Of a stretch of DNA of 64,000 bases, positions 39,742-49,414 are shown piece after piece; within the stretch, counting starts at the first letter, position 1; each line of letters starts with the position of its first letter. Position numbers and translations under genes: made by a program. Source of the DNA: Casimicrobiaceae bacterium (GTDB lineage Bacteria; Pseudomonadota; Gammaproteobacteria; Burkholderiales; Casimicrobiaceae); NCBI GenBank assembly GCA_026646885.1, contig JAPKHK010000003.1, positions 186,001-250,000 of the forward strand. Reading direction: 5' to 3'. Below the pieces are notes generated by a model. The model did not search any database and was not told the DNA's origin. It was given only the letters and a program-made list of their open reading frames with translations.

Positions 39742-40378
39742 GCATGACCTCCGAAATGACGTAACGCGGGCCGAAGCGACGTTCCGAAAAAGGTGCCCCC
39801 GGCTGATCCAAGCGCACCGCGCCTTCGCTTGTGTGCTCCAGCACTAGGCGGAGCGGTTCATTGCGATGTTCGGACCTAGGTGCGGCGATAAGCGGCCAAA
39901 CGAGCAGCGCTTCTCGTAGGCCTCCGTCGCGTATTCCATCTTCCATCCAAACTGGTTCCCCCGGCGGAAAACTCTTCCGCCCAAGTGCCAGTAGCCAGAC
40001 CGGCGTGCGAAGGGCTGCATATATGCGCTGGAGCAAATCGTAGTCCGTGCCTTCCAGACCAACCAGGAAAGCGGCATCAGCAAGGTAATAACGCGGGCTA
40101 ATGATGGTGCGGTCCAAATCTGCCTTGCCGGCGGCGGTCATAACGCCAGTAGCGGTCTGGTAATCCCGCATCAACAAGCCCTCACGATCCACCCGCACGC
40201 CCATTTTTAGCCGCGCGAGATCATCCACGGGCTCGGTGCGGTCGCGCCCAAGCGCAGCGCAGACCAAGCCAAGCACGCCGGACTTGGATGGCTCCAACTG
40301 GCTGTCGCGTTCGTCGAAGCGGCTGGTGGTGCCCCAGGACTGCATGGGGCCGGCCAGCCGCAGCAGCAGTGTCGGCAT
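39728..40378 (-). CDS. cas5e: Cascade subunit Cas5e
   Basis: The product (216 residues) is the Cas5 subunit that caps the 5' handle of the crRNA. N-terminal RAMP fold start MPTLLLRLAGPMQSWG, then RFDERDSQLEPSKSGVLGLV, the signature of I-E Cas5, and YYLADAAFLVGLEG. Three bases separate it from cas7e; it overlaps cas6e. Confidence 0.96.
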   Translation of the reverse strand: MPTLLLRLAGPMQSWGTTSRFDERDSQLEPSKSGVLGLVCAALGRDRTEPVDDLARLKMGVRVDREGLLMRDYQTATGVMTAAGKADLDRTIISPRYYLADAAFLVGLEGTDYDLLQRIYAALRTPVWLLALGRKSFPPGEPVWMEDGIRDGGLREALLVWPLIAAPRSEHRNEPLRLVLEHTSEGAVRLDQPGAPFSERRFGPRYVISEVMHVSV

Positions 40379-40381
40379 GGC

Positions 40382-41524
40382 TCACGCCTCCAGTTCGGCG
40401 CGGACTTTGTCCTGTACCCACCGGGCAAACACATTCAGATTTGGCTGGGCTTCTCCTTTGCCACTCGGCCAGGCGCCGGTCATGTCCAGATAGGCCCAGA
40501 CATCCTTACCATCGCCATAGAAACCGGCAATCTTGGCGTCGTGCTCGGCGAGTCTTTCCACGGACAGAACGGTGATTTCCTTGTCGGCCTTGGGCCATAC
40601 GGGCTTCTCGAATGCGTTGGCCAGATTGAACGGGCTAGCATGCCGCAGCACCACGCCCACGAAGCTCGGCGGGTTATGAGCTGCGAAGGTGTTTTGCTTG
40701 CCGGTGGGGATGGCACGGGCCATCGCCTGAACGAAGGCACCGATACCGTTCAACGCAAGTTCCTTGTCATCATGCAGGTTCTCAATCAGTTTGGCGGCAT
40801 CGACCACGGCATAGCGGTAGAAAGTGGCGGAGTTGAACTCGACATGGGCAATCATCTCCACCTGCGGCTCGCCCAAAGTCGCCTTGTCATCAACCGCTGT
40901 GAAGTAATCGAACTCGCGTTCCACCTTGTGGGTGGAGATGGCGTGGGCAACCTGGCAGGCGGCGTCCTGGTTTACGCCCGGCATATCAGCCAACATGCGG
41001 CCAAATAGGGCAACATCGACCGCTTTCCGTCCGTCCAGCAGCGCCTTGGCTTCCTTTCTTACTTCGTCGGGTACGCTCGCCTTCGCCTCTTTCTTGGATT
41101 TCTTGCCCTCCGTCGCGGGCGCGCTGCCAAGCGCATCCCAATGCTTGTGGATCAACTGGGCGAAGCCTTCGATTTCACCCTGGCCCAGAAACAGCAAGTA
41201 TTCCGTCTTGCCGTCCTCTTTCACTTTAAGGCCGGCGCCGGCAAGCGCCTCTTCAATACGAGCCCCAGCATCGGCCCGCCCCAGTTCGGCCAAACGCGCT
41301 TCCAGGAGTTGTTTCAGCTTCTTGGTGCGCACCCCCTGGAATTCGGTGGGAATCCTCGCTGTCTCGGCCGCATTGAGACGGATCGCCCGCTTGAAACACT
41401 GGCTGCTAACCCGTGCCCGCCGATGCCCGCCAAACAAAGCGTCTTTAGGCGCGCCGGTGTCGTCGCGGTTGAGGTTGGACGGGGCGAAGTTCTGAATCAG
41501 GTGGAATTCGACAAACAAGCTCAT
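40382..41524 (-). CDS. cas7e: Cascade backbone subunit Cas7e
   Basis: The 380-residue Cas7 forms the six-copy backbone along the crRNA. MSLFVEFHLIQNFAPSNLNR and DDTGAPKDALFGGHRRARVS followed by SSQCFKRAIR are diagnostic of I-E CasC. HVEFNSATFYRYAVVD and HASPFNLANAFEKPV are in the second half. A lysine-rich insertion (EGKKSKKEAKASV near residue 140) lies in a variable loop. Normal length. Confidence 0.97.
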   Translation of the reverse strand: MSLFVEFHLIQNFAPSNLNRDDTGAPKDALFGGHRRARVSSQCFKRAIRLNAAETARIPTEFQGVRTKKLKQLLEARLAELGRADAGARIEEALAGAGLKVKEDGKTEYLLFLGQGEIEGFAQLIHKHWDALGSAPATEGKKSKKEAKASVPDEVRKEAKALLDGRKAVDVALFGRMLADMPGVNQDAACQVAHAISTHKVEREFDYFTAVDDKATLGEPQVEMIAHVEFNSATFYRYAVVDAAKLIENLHDDKELALNGIGAFVQAMARAIPTGKQNTFAAHNPPSFVGVVLRHASPFNLANAFEKPVWPKADKEITVLSVERLAEHDAKIAGFYGDGKDVWAYLDMTGAWPSGKGEAQPNLNVFARWVQDKVRAELEA

Positions 41525-41536
41525 GGTGTCCTCCGG

Positions 41537-42100
41537 TCAAAGTGTCTGTTCGGTTTCAATCAGTGTGGATTCGGTGTCATCGGCCGGCGCGTCATTGCCG
41601 TCATAGGCCCGGTAAAAGTCACGCGCCCAGCGTTGGCGCAAGCGGTCTCTCCCTTCCTGATCGTAGGGATTGAGCCAGCGCGCCAGGTCATCGAGAAGGC
41701 CGGCGAAATCACAACCCAAGGCATCGGCGGCCAGCAGCGAAACCGCCTGCCGCAACAAGGTCGGCAGGCTTTCCGGTTCAGCACCCAGCAAAGCGATAAA
41801 GCGCTGCTCGATGCTGGCACTGTCTCGTGTGTGCCCCAGTCGGCCAAAGGTGGCGGCAAAACTCGCATCGGCGTGGTGCTGTGGGTGGAAGGCGAACAGC
41901 CCGGCCGTGAGATAGAGTGCTTTACGCCAGGGATCGTCCGCTTGGCGTTCCGCGCCCACGAAACGTTCGACATAAGGATAGGCGCGCGGGTAGGCGCCGG
42001 GATCGAAGCTCAAGCTGCGCTTGAGATGGGCGAACGCCCCGCGTTCCCGCTCCTTCTGCCCGATCAGGTGGGTGATGAATGATTGAGCGTGCGCGCTCAT
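41537..42100 (-). CDS. cas11e: Cascade small subunit Cas11e (Cse2)
   Basis: The all-helical 187-residue small subunit is present in two copies in the belly of Cascade and stabilises the displaced strand. Family features are GAFAHLKRSLSFDPGAYPRA and YPYVERFVGAER, and FGRLGHTRDSASIEQRFIAL further on. The ATG at 42100 overlaps the cas8e stop (ATGA); the longer frame upstream lies inside cas8e. Confidence 0.93.
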   Translation of the reverse strand: MSAHAQSFITHLIGQKERERGAFAHLKRSLSFDPGAYPRAYPYVERFVGAERQADDPWRKALYLTAGLFAFHPQHHADASFAATFGRLGHTRDSASIEQRFIALLGAEPESLPTLLRQAVSLLAADALGCDFAGLLDDLARWLNPYDQEGRDRLRQRWARDFYRAYDGNDAPADDTESTLIETEQTL

Positions 42101-43668
42101 GATGTGGCCTCCTTTGGTGTGGATTCGGTGTTGGCTGGAACGAGAGATTTCAGCAGGCCGCTGAACTTGGGATAGGTTCGAGCATCCGCCCGTAGAACGG
42201 CGGGCGAGTCGCCCAGGCTGCGCCGGGCGGCCGTCCACGATTGCTTCGCGGCCTCGGCAAGGGTGGCTTTCCAGTCGCGGTCCGCTGTTTCGATTTCACC
42301 TGCTGCGATCTGCTGCATTAGCTTGGGCAAAGCGCGCTCTGCTGTGGAGAAGAAAACTGCGGCTGCGGGACCGTTTGCCAGAATGTCCCTGGCCCGCACT
42401 CTGGTGTCCTTGTGCTTCGGGTCCGGCATGGTCTGGGCAATCATGTCAGCATAAAGGCCGCGTAAGCGGAAAAAGAGTTCTTCGCCAAACCGTATTTGCG
42501 CGCGCAACTCGGCTGCCGAATCTGGGCTCGTCAGCAAAGCCTGCGGCAGCACGATGCGCTCCACCCGCCAGCGCAGCAACTTGGCCTGGTCACTGGCTAG
42601 GCCTGCGGTCAGGATTTGTACGTGGGCATCCCATCGACCCAGAGCCGGGTAAAGATCGGCAGCCCAGCCAAGGATAGCCGCGGGGATGTCTTTGGTCTTG
42701 CTTGCGTCCGGCACCAGTGACGGCAAATCGCGCCAGACAGCGCGGCCCTCGGAAAAAGAGATGCGAACTGACTTGCCATCTTTGTTGATGCGATAGCTCG
42801 CCATCGGGTCAGGGGCATTGGGGTCGTCGCTCAAGGCAAGCCCGGCCGCGAACCGAATATGGCGAACCTGTTCCAACCCCTCATCCGGCAAAAGCAGTAC
42901 AGCACGGCTCTGGCGTGTATAGCGGTCGTTCGGTCCGGTGGCCAGGGTTGGTTCGGCACGAAGCCTAGCGATAGAAGGCGCTCCTCGTTCCCAGGCGGGC
43001 AAGTCATCGTCGCGCCGGGCATCGAAGGGATGTAGGCCCAGTAGGAGCGTTTCGGACAAATCGTTGCCGGTGGGCATGACCGCCGCTGTATTGGCCAAAG
43101 CGCCCGCCTTATCCGAGACCTTGATGGATTGAACGAGCTTTCCGGTAACGAACTGGAAGTAGCCCAACAAGTCGCAAAACAACCTTGCTGTGGGAACCGG
43201 GATCGGCTGTGTATCGACAGCGTGGTCAAAAACCGCTGGTTCGCTCGGACTCGGTTTTCCGATCACGACCTGCGTCCACACCTTTTGCTTTTCCCGAGTC
43301 TCTTCCGCCTCCCCCAGCTCCGCTACCTGCATGAACGGATGGGTTGGATGGAACAGCCAGAAACGATCCCGCCATTGTTCCAGGTAGGCCCGAATCGGTG
43401 CTTCCGGTAGCCCGTCGCGAAACCAGCGGGCGCGATCGCTATCGACCCATTTCCCGTGTTGGGTGGTCAGCGCCCGGTGCAAGGTCGCGAGCAGCAGGCG
43501 GTAGAGGGCAATGAGGTTCGGCGGAGAAGTTTCCGCCAGAGCCGCATAGTCGCGAGCTTTCAGCAAGGCATCCATCAGGCTGACTTCACCCACCTCGCCG
43601 GTGTGAGTCCGCACCGATATCCAGGGCTCATCAAGCAAATTGAAGGCAGGTACTACATCGCTGGTCAT
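42097..43668 (-). CDS. cas8e: Cascade large subunit Cas8e (Cse1)
   Basis: The large subunit (523 residues) recognises the PAM and recruits Cas3. Starts with AFNLLDEPWISVRTHTGEVG, followed by LYRLLLATLHRAL and the zinc-less I-E Cse1 body (FWLFHPTHPFMQVAEL), and ends in a four-helix bundle. Start overlaps the cas3 stop (ATGA), so the effector genes are coupled end to end. Confidence 0.95.
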   Translation of the reverse strand: MTSDVVPAFNLLDEPWISVRTHTGEVGEVSLMDALLKARDYAALAETSPPNLIALYRLLLATLHRALTTQHGKWVDSDRARWFRDGLPEAPIRAYLEQWRDRFWLFHPTHPFMQVAELGEAEETREKQKVWTQVVIGKPSPSEPAVFDHAVDTQPIPVPTARLFCDLLGYFQFVTGKLVQSIKVSDKAGALANTAAVMPTGNDLSETLLLGLHPFDARRDDDLPAWERGAPSIARLRAEPTLATGPNDRYTRQSRAVLLLPDEGLEQVRHIRFAAGLALSDDPNAPDPMASYRINKDGKSVRISFSEGRAVWRDLPSLVPDASKTKDIPAAILGWAADLYPALGRWDAHVQILTAGLASDQAKLLRWRVERIVLPQALLTSPDSAAELRAQIRFGEELFFRLRGLYADMIAQTMPDPKHKDTRVRARDILANGPAAAVFFSTAERALPKLMQQIAAGEIETADRDWKATLAEAAKQSWTAARRSLGDSPAVLRADARTYPKFSGLLKSLVPANTESTPKEATS

Positions 43669-46322
43669 GCGTCCTCCATGGTCTGGTAGGTAATGCCAAG
43701 TTCAGGATCGAGGCGCACCCGAAGGCGCCCAAAAGTCGCCACGCCATCCAGCAGCCGCAGTGGCTTAAGATTGTGCAACAGTGGGTGCGACTCGAAGCTG
43801 GCCGGGGCAGGTTGCGCGATCAGAGACAGAAAGACGTCCTTACGGCTCAAGCGCACCTGACGCCGGTAGATGCGCCGTGCCAAATTGTCGTCCAGCACAG
43901 CCTGGGGGTCGAAAGGCGCATCGCTCGTTCGCAGGCGCCAGCCTTGGTCGGATTCCAGCACCGGCACGACGATGACACTGTCGTCGCCCAGACGGGTCAC
44001 CACACGTAGTCCATCCCCCTCCCCTTCCTCGTTCGCGCGGGGTTTGTTGGTGTAGGCATTCTGAGGCTCCGCTTCGGAATCGAGGGCGACATTGATGGCC
44101 CGTTGCCGTTGCTCCTGCACTGTGGCAAGGTGTTGACCCAAGGCCAAGTCGAGTTTCTTGACGAATTCGGCCCGGTCTTCCTCCTCGAAGGGTTCGCTTG
44201 CGTAAACGGTTTGTACCAAGCGGTCGATATCCTGAGGTAACCGCCACGTATCTTCCCTTCCCGCAATGCCCCAGGTCCGATAGAGCAGATAGGGGTCGTA
44301 TACGAAACCCCAGGCGGTCTGTTTGAGTTCTGGCTCGCGGTCACGTTGGAATCCGGCCACGATCAGGTGGGGTTCTCGGTGTGCCTCGGGGCGTTCGCGC
44401 TCATGTCTGTGCAAGCGGCCCGCGCGCTGCAACAGCAGGTCCACAGGGGCGAGGTCGGTCAGCATGAAATCGAAGTCGATATCCAGACTTTGCTCGACCA
44501 CCTGTGTGGCGATCAGCATGGCGCGGGGCGGGCGATGCACGCCCTTTCCGCGCCCGAAGCATGTCAGGACACGTTTCTCTCGCTCGCCACGTTCGTCAGC
44601 CGGATACCGGGCATGGAACAGCAGCAGTTCCGTATCGTCATCCACACGGCTTTTCAACAGGGAGTACAAATCCTGCGCGCGCTGCACGGTATTGAGGATG
44701 ACCGCGCCACAACCGCCGCCGGATAACGCTTCCAGGGCGACCCCCGCCAGTGCCTCCAGTTCCTCGGTCACGCCGGCAACCATGATGGGTTTCAACGGCC
44801 GACATGCCGCATGCTCACCCACCACCTGATCGCAACGGCTCATCAGGACGCGGGGGTAGTCGATGTCCGGTTCGCCCCTCAAGCCCCAAGCTTGCAGAAA
44901 GGCTGCCCGGCGTTTGGCCGGAAGCGTTGCGCTCATCAGCACCACCGAACAGTTCATAGCCTTAAGCCAGCGCAGCAGGGCTTCGATCAGGCCGCCAGTG
45001 TAGGTATCGTAGGCGTGGACCTCATCCAGCACCACCACGCGGTTGGCCAGCCCCCACAGGCGCACGAAGTGATGCTTAACATTGAGGGTAGCGAACAAGG
45101 CTTGGTCGATGGTGCCGGCCCCGTAGGGAGAAAGCAGTGGCCGTTTGCGCTGGGAGAACCAAGCAGAGGACGAGACGGACTCACCCAGCGAGGCATCGAC
45201 GCCGCGCAGTCGGTGGATACACTCGTCCAGCATCGCCCCGCCATGAACAAGTTGGACGTCCAGGCGAATATCCGACGAGAACGCTTTCAGGAAAGTCAGC
45301 GCCCGCCCGAACATCGCGGTGCCGGTAGCCTGGGTAGGCAAGGCCACGTAGAGCCCGCGATGCCCGTTGGCAGCCTGGAGCCGCAGATGCGCAAGGAAGG
45401 CCAATTCGGTCTTGCCCTCACCCATCGGCGCCTCGACGATCATGAGGGTCGGGCCGGCAGCCAGTTCGAGCAGTCTGTCGGCAACCGCCTGAAGCGGGCG
45501 CGCCTTAGCAGCCTGTGTATTCAGAATGCGACTAACGAGCGCGCTCGTTTCCTCTTCCCCGTGGAGCAGAACATGGAAGCCCGGCCAACCGATTGCGTCG
45601 AGGGCGGCCTCGGCCAACTCCCTTGCCAACTCGTAGTGGCCAACCAGCAACTCATCGCGTTTGCCCGGTGGAAACCAGTCTTGATTGGAGCCGATCCAGT
45701 CAGCCACGCTGGTCAGCCCGGCCAGCCAGGCGACCGCCGGCAACTTGATTTCTGCTGCGCAGGGTTCGCCTTCCGGCACCAGCGTCGACCAGTAAGCATC
45801 GAACAAGGTTTGGCGGGCTGCCTGCCAAGCAGTTCCTTCGTGCCTGGGAGTTGCGCCTTCCAGCATTCTTGAGGTCGGCATGTAGCCGTGATGGGCGCCC
45901 AGCGCCTGGGTCACGGCCAGTACCCAGCCTGCGCCAGGAAATCGGGTAGGTAAAATCTTGCGCAGCAAAGCCGTGCTCGCCAAGTCGTGGCGATCAACGG
46001 AGAGCGTGGTCGTTTTGAAAGGCAGGCCCGCCTCTTCATCGGCATGCTGGCCTTCCGGCCATTTGAGCTGGAACCCCGGAATCGCCTTGCCGAAATCGTG
46101 TAAGCCGACGATGGTGGCGAACCAACGCGGCGCTGACATGCCTTTCAACCCAAAGGAAGACGCTGCCCACGCTTGGGTCTGGGCGGATTCACGGTGCAAA
46201 AGAGCTTCGGCGACTGCGGCCACATCGAGCATGTGTGGCAGCAAGCCATGGCCGTTGATCTGATCGCTTTTTGCCCAAATCGCCGTAGTGCTATTCGGAA
46301 GGTCAGAAAACTTCAACACCAT
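43665..46322 (-). CDS. cas3: CRISPR-associated helicase/nuclease Cas3 (type I-E)
   Basis: The product (885 residues) degrades target DNA after Cascade binding. The N-terminal HD nuclease shows IVGLHDFGKAIPGFQ near residue 75, ALGAHHGYMP and SVADWIG. The SF2 helicase shows Walker A EAPMGEGKTELAF near residue 300, DEVH box VVLDEVHAYD, SATLPAKRR, and motif VI QRAGRLHRH. All catalytic motifs are intact. ATG at 46322 has AGGTG 7 bp upstream; a GTG three codons earlier is the alternative. First gene of the cas operon. Confidence 0.97.
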   Translation of the reverse strand: MVLKFSDLPNSTTAIWAKSDQINGHGLLPHMLDVAAVAEALLHRESAQTQAWAASSFGLKGMSAPRWFATIVGLHDFGKAIPGFQLKWPEGQHADEEAGLPFKTTTLSVDRHDLASTALLRKILPTRFPGAGWVLAVTQALGAHHGYMPTSRMLEGATPRHEGTAWQAARQTLFDAYWSTLVPEGEPCAAEIKLPAVAWLAGLTSVADWIGSNQDWFPPGKRDELLVGHYELARELAEAALDAIGWPGFHVLLHGEEETSALVSRILNTQAAKARPLQAVADRLLELAAGPTLMIVEAPMGEGKTELAFLAHLRLQAANGHRGLYVALPTQATGTAMFGRALTFLKAFSSDIRLDVQLVHGGAMLDECIHRLRGVDASLGESVSSSAWFSQRKRPLLSPYGAGTIDQALFATLNVKHHFVRLWGLANRVVVLDEVHAYDTYTGGLIEALLRWLKAMNCSVVLMSATLPAKRRAAFLQAWGLRGEPDIDYPRVLMSRCDQVVGEHAACRPLKPIMVAGVTEELEALAGVALEALSGGGCGAVILNTVQRAQDLYSLLKSRVDDDTELLLFHARYPADERGEREKRVLTCFGRGKGVHRPPRAMLIATQVVEQSLDIDFDFMLTDLAPVDLLLQRAGRLHRHERERPEAHREPHLIVAGFQRDREPELKQTAWGFVYDPYLLYRTWGIAGREDTWRLPQDIDRLVQTVYASEPFEEEDRAEFVKKLDLALGQHLATVQEQRQRAINVALDSEAEPQNAYTNKPRANEEGEGDGLRVVTRLGDDSVIVVPVLESDQGWRLRTSDAPFDPQAVLDDNLARRIYRRQVRLSRKDVFLSLIAQPAPASFESHPLLHNLKPLRLLDGVATFGRLRVRLDPELGITYQTMEDA

Positions 46323-47152
46323 ATTCTGCACCTGATTCCAATGGGTATTACAACGGAGTTCAGCCAGCCCAATCGCCGAGTAAACCCAGAGCTATGTTGG
46401 CCGCGTTCATCCTTACCATCACAATCTGGAAAACCATTGAATGCCTCCACATCACGGCCGCTGCATGCAAGCGGATGCCATTTCTTGTACATGGCCCTCT
46501 TCCGATGCCCTGCCCCAAGAACTCGTCAATCACGCGGCACGCCCTCCGACAACACTCTTGCGGAATGGTAACGCTTGGGAGGCTCAGAAGATGAGCCTCA
46601 GGAATTCAAAATGCGAGTTAACCCGCTTTGCACATCGCAAGTCCATGGGGAACGCCGGTTCCGCCACCAGGCAACATGTGCCCCCCCTTGGCGAACGTAG
46701 CAACTCGGTCTTTTGCCCTGAATCCCCGGCGTCCGCCTATTGCCCCGTGCAGTAATCAGGAGTCTATGCGCGAGTCCTCCTAGACTATTACGACACGCGC
46801 CCCTTCGGCAAGCGGACGATTCTGCAACCCCATGCAGATGCAATCCACACAGCGGACTTGTTGGGGCGTCACGTCACTCAACTGTGAAAAAGAGGGCCCG
46901 CATAGCGCGGAGCAGAAATGCCGGCACGGGCTCACAAGACCCACTGGCGAAATTTCCGCTGCGATCGTTACGCTGATGGCATGAGCGGTTCGCGGACGCT
47001 TGGTGGATTCGCTCGCGCGGCACGCGAGCCAAATGCGTTCTGTGAGTTCGCGCCTCGTCGGCGCGACGAGCTTGGGGCAAGTGGTTCGCTGGTTCGCGGC
47101 AAAGGCGCACCATTGCAGTTACCCGTGGCACGCAATGCTCGACCGGCCCTGC
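46323..47152. other. Long non-coding interval upstream of cas3
   Basis: About 830 bp without a convincing gene separates cas3 from the glutamate transporter operon. Reading frames here are short and lack recognisable motifs. Small inverted repeats are visible (AGTCTA ... TAGACT at about 46761-46786, and CTCGTCG-GCG-CGACGAG near 47054-47070). It must contain the cas promoter. I see no tRNA, no insertion sequence ends and no direct repeats that would mark an attachment site. Confidence 0.6.
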
Positions 47153-47887
47153 TCAGTGCTGCAATATCTTCGACAAAAACACCTGCGCGCGCTCGCTGCG
47201 CGGGCTGCCGAAGAAAGCTTCTTTTTTGTCGTCTTCGACGATCTTGCCTTGGTCCATGAAGATCACGCGGTGGGCCACCTTGCGGGCGAAGCCCATTTCG
47301 TGGGTGACCACCATCATGGTCATGCCTTCTTGCGCGAGTTCGACCATCACGTCCAGCACTTCGTTGATCATCTCCGGATCGAGCGCGGAGGTGGGCTCGT
47401 CGAAGAGCATGGCGATGGGGTCCATGGCCAGCGCCCGGGCGATCGCCACGCGCTGCTGCTGGCCGCCGGAGAGCTGACCGGGGAATTTGTGGGCGTGGGC
47501 TTTGAGGCCGACGCGATCGAGGAGCTTCAGGCCCTTGTCCTTGGCTTCGTCGTTGCTGCGACCCAACACCTTCACCTGCGCGATGGCGAGGTTGTCGGTA
47601 ATGGTCATGTGGGGAAACAGCTCGAAGTGCTGGAACACCATGCCCACGCGGGAGCGCAGCTTGGGCAGGTTGGTTTTGGGGTCGCCCACGGAAATGCCAT
47701 CGACGACGACGTCTCCGGCCTGGAAGGGTTCGAGGCCATTGACACATTTGATGAGCGTGGATTTGCCCGAACCCGAGGGGCCGCAAACGACGATCACTTC
47801 GCCTTTTTCCACGTTGGTGGTGCATTCAGTCAACACCTGGAACTGGCCATACCATTTGCTGATGTTGCGAATTTCGATCATCGACAT
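47153..47887 (-). CDS. gltL: Glutamate/aspartate ABC transporter ATPase
   Basis: The 244-residue ATP-binding subunit has Walker [14 protein letters not shown] near residue 36, the Q-loop in [13 protein letters not shown], signature [15 protein letters not shown], Walker [16 protein letters not shown] and the H-loop VVTHEMGF. It is of the polar amino acid transporter type. ATG at 47887 is preceded by GGAG 7 bp upstream. Last gene of gltI-gltJ-gltK-gltL. Confidence 0.95.
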   Translation of the reverse strand: MSMIEIRNISKWYGQFQVLTECTTNVEKGEVIVVCGPSGSGKSTLIKCVNGLEPFQAGDVVVDGISVGDPKTNLPKLRSRVGMVFQHFELFPHMTITDNLAIAQVKVLGRSNDEAKDKGLKLLDRVGLKAHAHKFPGQLSGGQQQRVAIARALAMDPIAMLFDEPTSALDPEMINEVLDVMVELAQEGMTMMVVTHEMGFARKVAHRVIFMDQGKIVEDDKKEAFFGSPRSERAQVFLSKILQH

Positions 47888-47904
47888 CACGACTCTCCGA
47901 TTTC

Positions 47905-48573
47905 TTAGCGAATGATGGCGATGCGCGCCTGCAGACGCTTCACCAGCATGGACAAACTGAAGCAGATCGCCAGGTAGAGCACCGCGGCAACGAGATAGGT
48001 TTCCACCGGCCGGTTGAAGTTCTTGCCGGCGATTTCGAAACCCTTCAAGAGATCGTAGGCGCCGATGGCATACACCAGCGAGGTGTCCTGGAAGAGGATG
48101 ATGGTTTGGGTCAAGAGCACCGGCAGCATGTTGCGGAAGGCCTGAGGCAGCACCACGAGCTGCATGCATTGCCGGTAGGTCATGCCCAAGGCGTAACCGG
48201 CGGCCACCTGCCCGCGCGGAATGCTCTGAATGCCAGCGCGCATGATCTCGGAGTAGTAGGCGGCCTCAAACAAGGTAAAGGTGATGATGGCCGAAGTCTC
48301 CGCGCCCAGCGGCCGCCCGATGAGCATGGGGATCAAAAGGAAGAACCACAAGATCACCATCACCAGCGGAATACTGCGCATGGTGTTGACGTAAGCCGCG
48401 GCGGGCAGGTTGAGCCAACGGTGACTGGAAAGCCGCATCAAGGCCAACAGCGTACCCAAGGCAATGCCGCCCAGCATGGCGATCACGGTGAGCTGAATGG
48501 AAAAGAAGAAACCCTTGCTAATGTAACCGGTGACGACTTGCCAAGTGATGAATGAGAAATCGAGGTTGAGCAT
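47905..48573 (-). CDS. gltK: Glutamate/aspartate ABC transporter permease GltK
   Basis: The product (222 residues) is an inner-membrane permease with about five helices and the cytoplasmic EAA loop [20 protein letters not shown] that docks the ATPase. Its ATG shares one base with the gltJ stop (TGATG). The longer frame upstream is a shadow of gltJ. Confidence 0.95.
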   Translation of the reverse strand: MLNLDFSFITWQVVTGYISKGFFFSIQLTVIAMLGGIALGTLLALMRLSSHRWLNLPAAAYVNTMRSIPLVMVILWFFLLIPMLIGRPLGAETSAIITFTLFEAAYYSEIMRAGIQSIPRGQVAAGYALGMTYRQCMQLVVLPQAFRNMLPVLLTQTIILFQDTSLVYAIGAYDLLKGFEIAGKNFNRPVETYLVAAVLYLAICFSLSMLVKRLQARIAIIR

Positions 48574-49316
48574 CACTTGCCTCCCCCGATCATGCCCGGC
48601 ACCTTGAGCCGGCCTTCCAGCCACAACATGAAGCGGTTGATGGCAAAGGCGGAAATGAAATAGAGCCCGGTAACGGCGAGATAAACTTCGATGCCGCGGG
48701 AGGTTTCCTCCTGCGCTTGCAGGGCAAACAGCGTCAATTCCGAGATGCTCACCGCGAAGGCCACCGAGGAGTTCTTGATGATGTTCATCGACTCGCTGGT
48801 CAATGGCGGGATGACGATGCGAAACGCCATCGGCAGAAGCACGTAACGATAAGTCTGCGGCAGGGTGAAACCCATGGCCAGCCCCGCCATGCGCTGACCG
48901 CGCGGCAGCGACTGAATGCCCGCGCGCACTTGCTCGGAAATGCGCGCCGAAGTGAACAGCCCCAAACCCAGCACCACCAGAATGAAGCTGGGCACGCCGC
49001 GCAGCGGCGGCAACAACGCCGGTACGACGTGGTACCAAAGAAAAATCTGCACCAGAAGTGGAACGTTGCGAAAGATCTCGGTCCAGGCGTTACCCAGAAA
49101 CACCAGTCCTTTGCTGGGCGTGGTGCGCAAAATGCCCATCACCGAACCTAGCGCCAGCGCGACCAACAGCGCCAGCAGCGAAACCGAAAGCGTCCAACCC
49201 CAAGCGGACAGCAGCCAGTCCAGATAGGTGACGCTTCCGTCGCTGCCAAAGCAACTGGCCACGACCACGCCATCAATCGTGTCTTTGCAGAAGACCTGCC
49301 AATCCCAGGTACTCAA
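48573..49316 (-). CDS. gltJ: Glutamate/aspartate ABC transporter permease GltJ
   Basis: The 247-residue permease begins with WDWQVFCKD and has YLDWLLSAWGWTLSVSL, RNVPLLVQIFLWYHVVP and the docking loop EQVRAGIQSLPRGQRMAG. The best start is TTG at 49316, six bases after GGGAG; no ATG fits. Similarity to E. coli GltJ is clear in the middle and C-terminal parts. A hairpin separates it from gltI. Confidence 0.92.
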   Translation of the reverse strand: MSTWDWQVFCKDTIDGVVVASCFGSDGSVTYLDWLLSAWGWTLSVSLLALLVALALGSVMGILRTTPSKGLVFLGNAWTEIFRNVPLLVQIFLWYHVVPALLPPLRGVPSFILVVLGLGLFTSARISEQVRAGIQSLPRGQRMAGLAMGFTLPQTYRYVLLPMAFRIVIPPLTSESMNIIKNSSVAFAVSISELTLFALQAQEETSRGIEVYLAVTGLYFISAFAINRFMLWLEGRLKVPGMIGGGK

Positions 49317-49340
49317 TGGCGACTCCCCCGACGCAATCGG

Positions 49341-49364
49341 CCGGCGGGATTTTCGTCCCGCCGG
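49341..49364 (-). terminator. Intergenic stem-loop between gltI and gltJ
   Basis: CCGGCGGGA and TCCCGCCGG form a 9-bp perfect stem with a 6-base loop in the 98 bp between the binding-protein gene and the permeases. There is no strong U-tract. Such hairpins act as partial terminators or protect the upstream message, so the binding protein is made in excess over the membrane parts. Confidence 0.65.
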
Positions 49365-49414
49365 TTGCCGCGGGGGCCCGAACATCGCCCCCGTCTATCG
49401 ATGCAGCGCCAGAA

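Noticed and set aside
46598-46843. 81-codon minus-strand frame upstream of cas3
   Set aside because: No start signal, no recognisable motif and atypical composition; not supported as a gene.
47052-47071. CTCGTCG-GCG-CGACGAG hairpin downstream of gltL as terminator
   Set aside because: It lies about 80 bp after the stop and has no U-tract on the minus strand.
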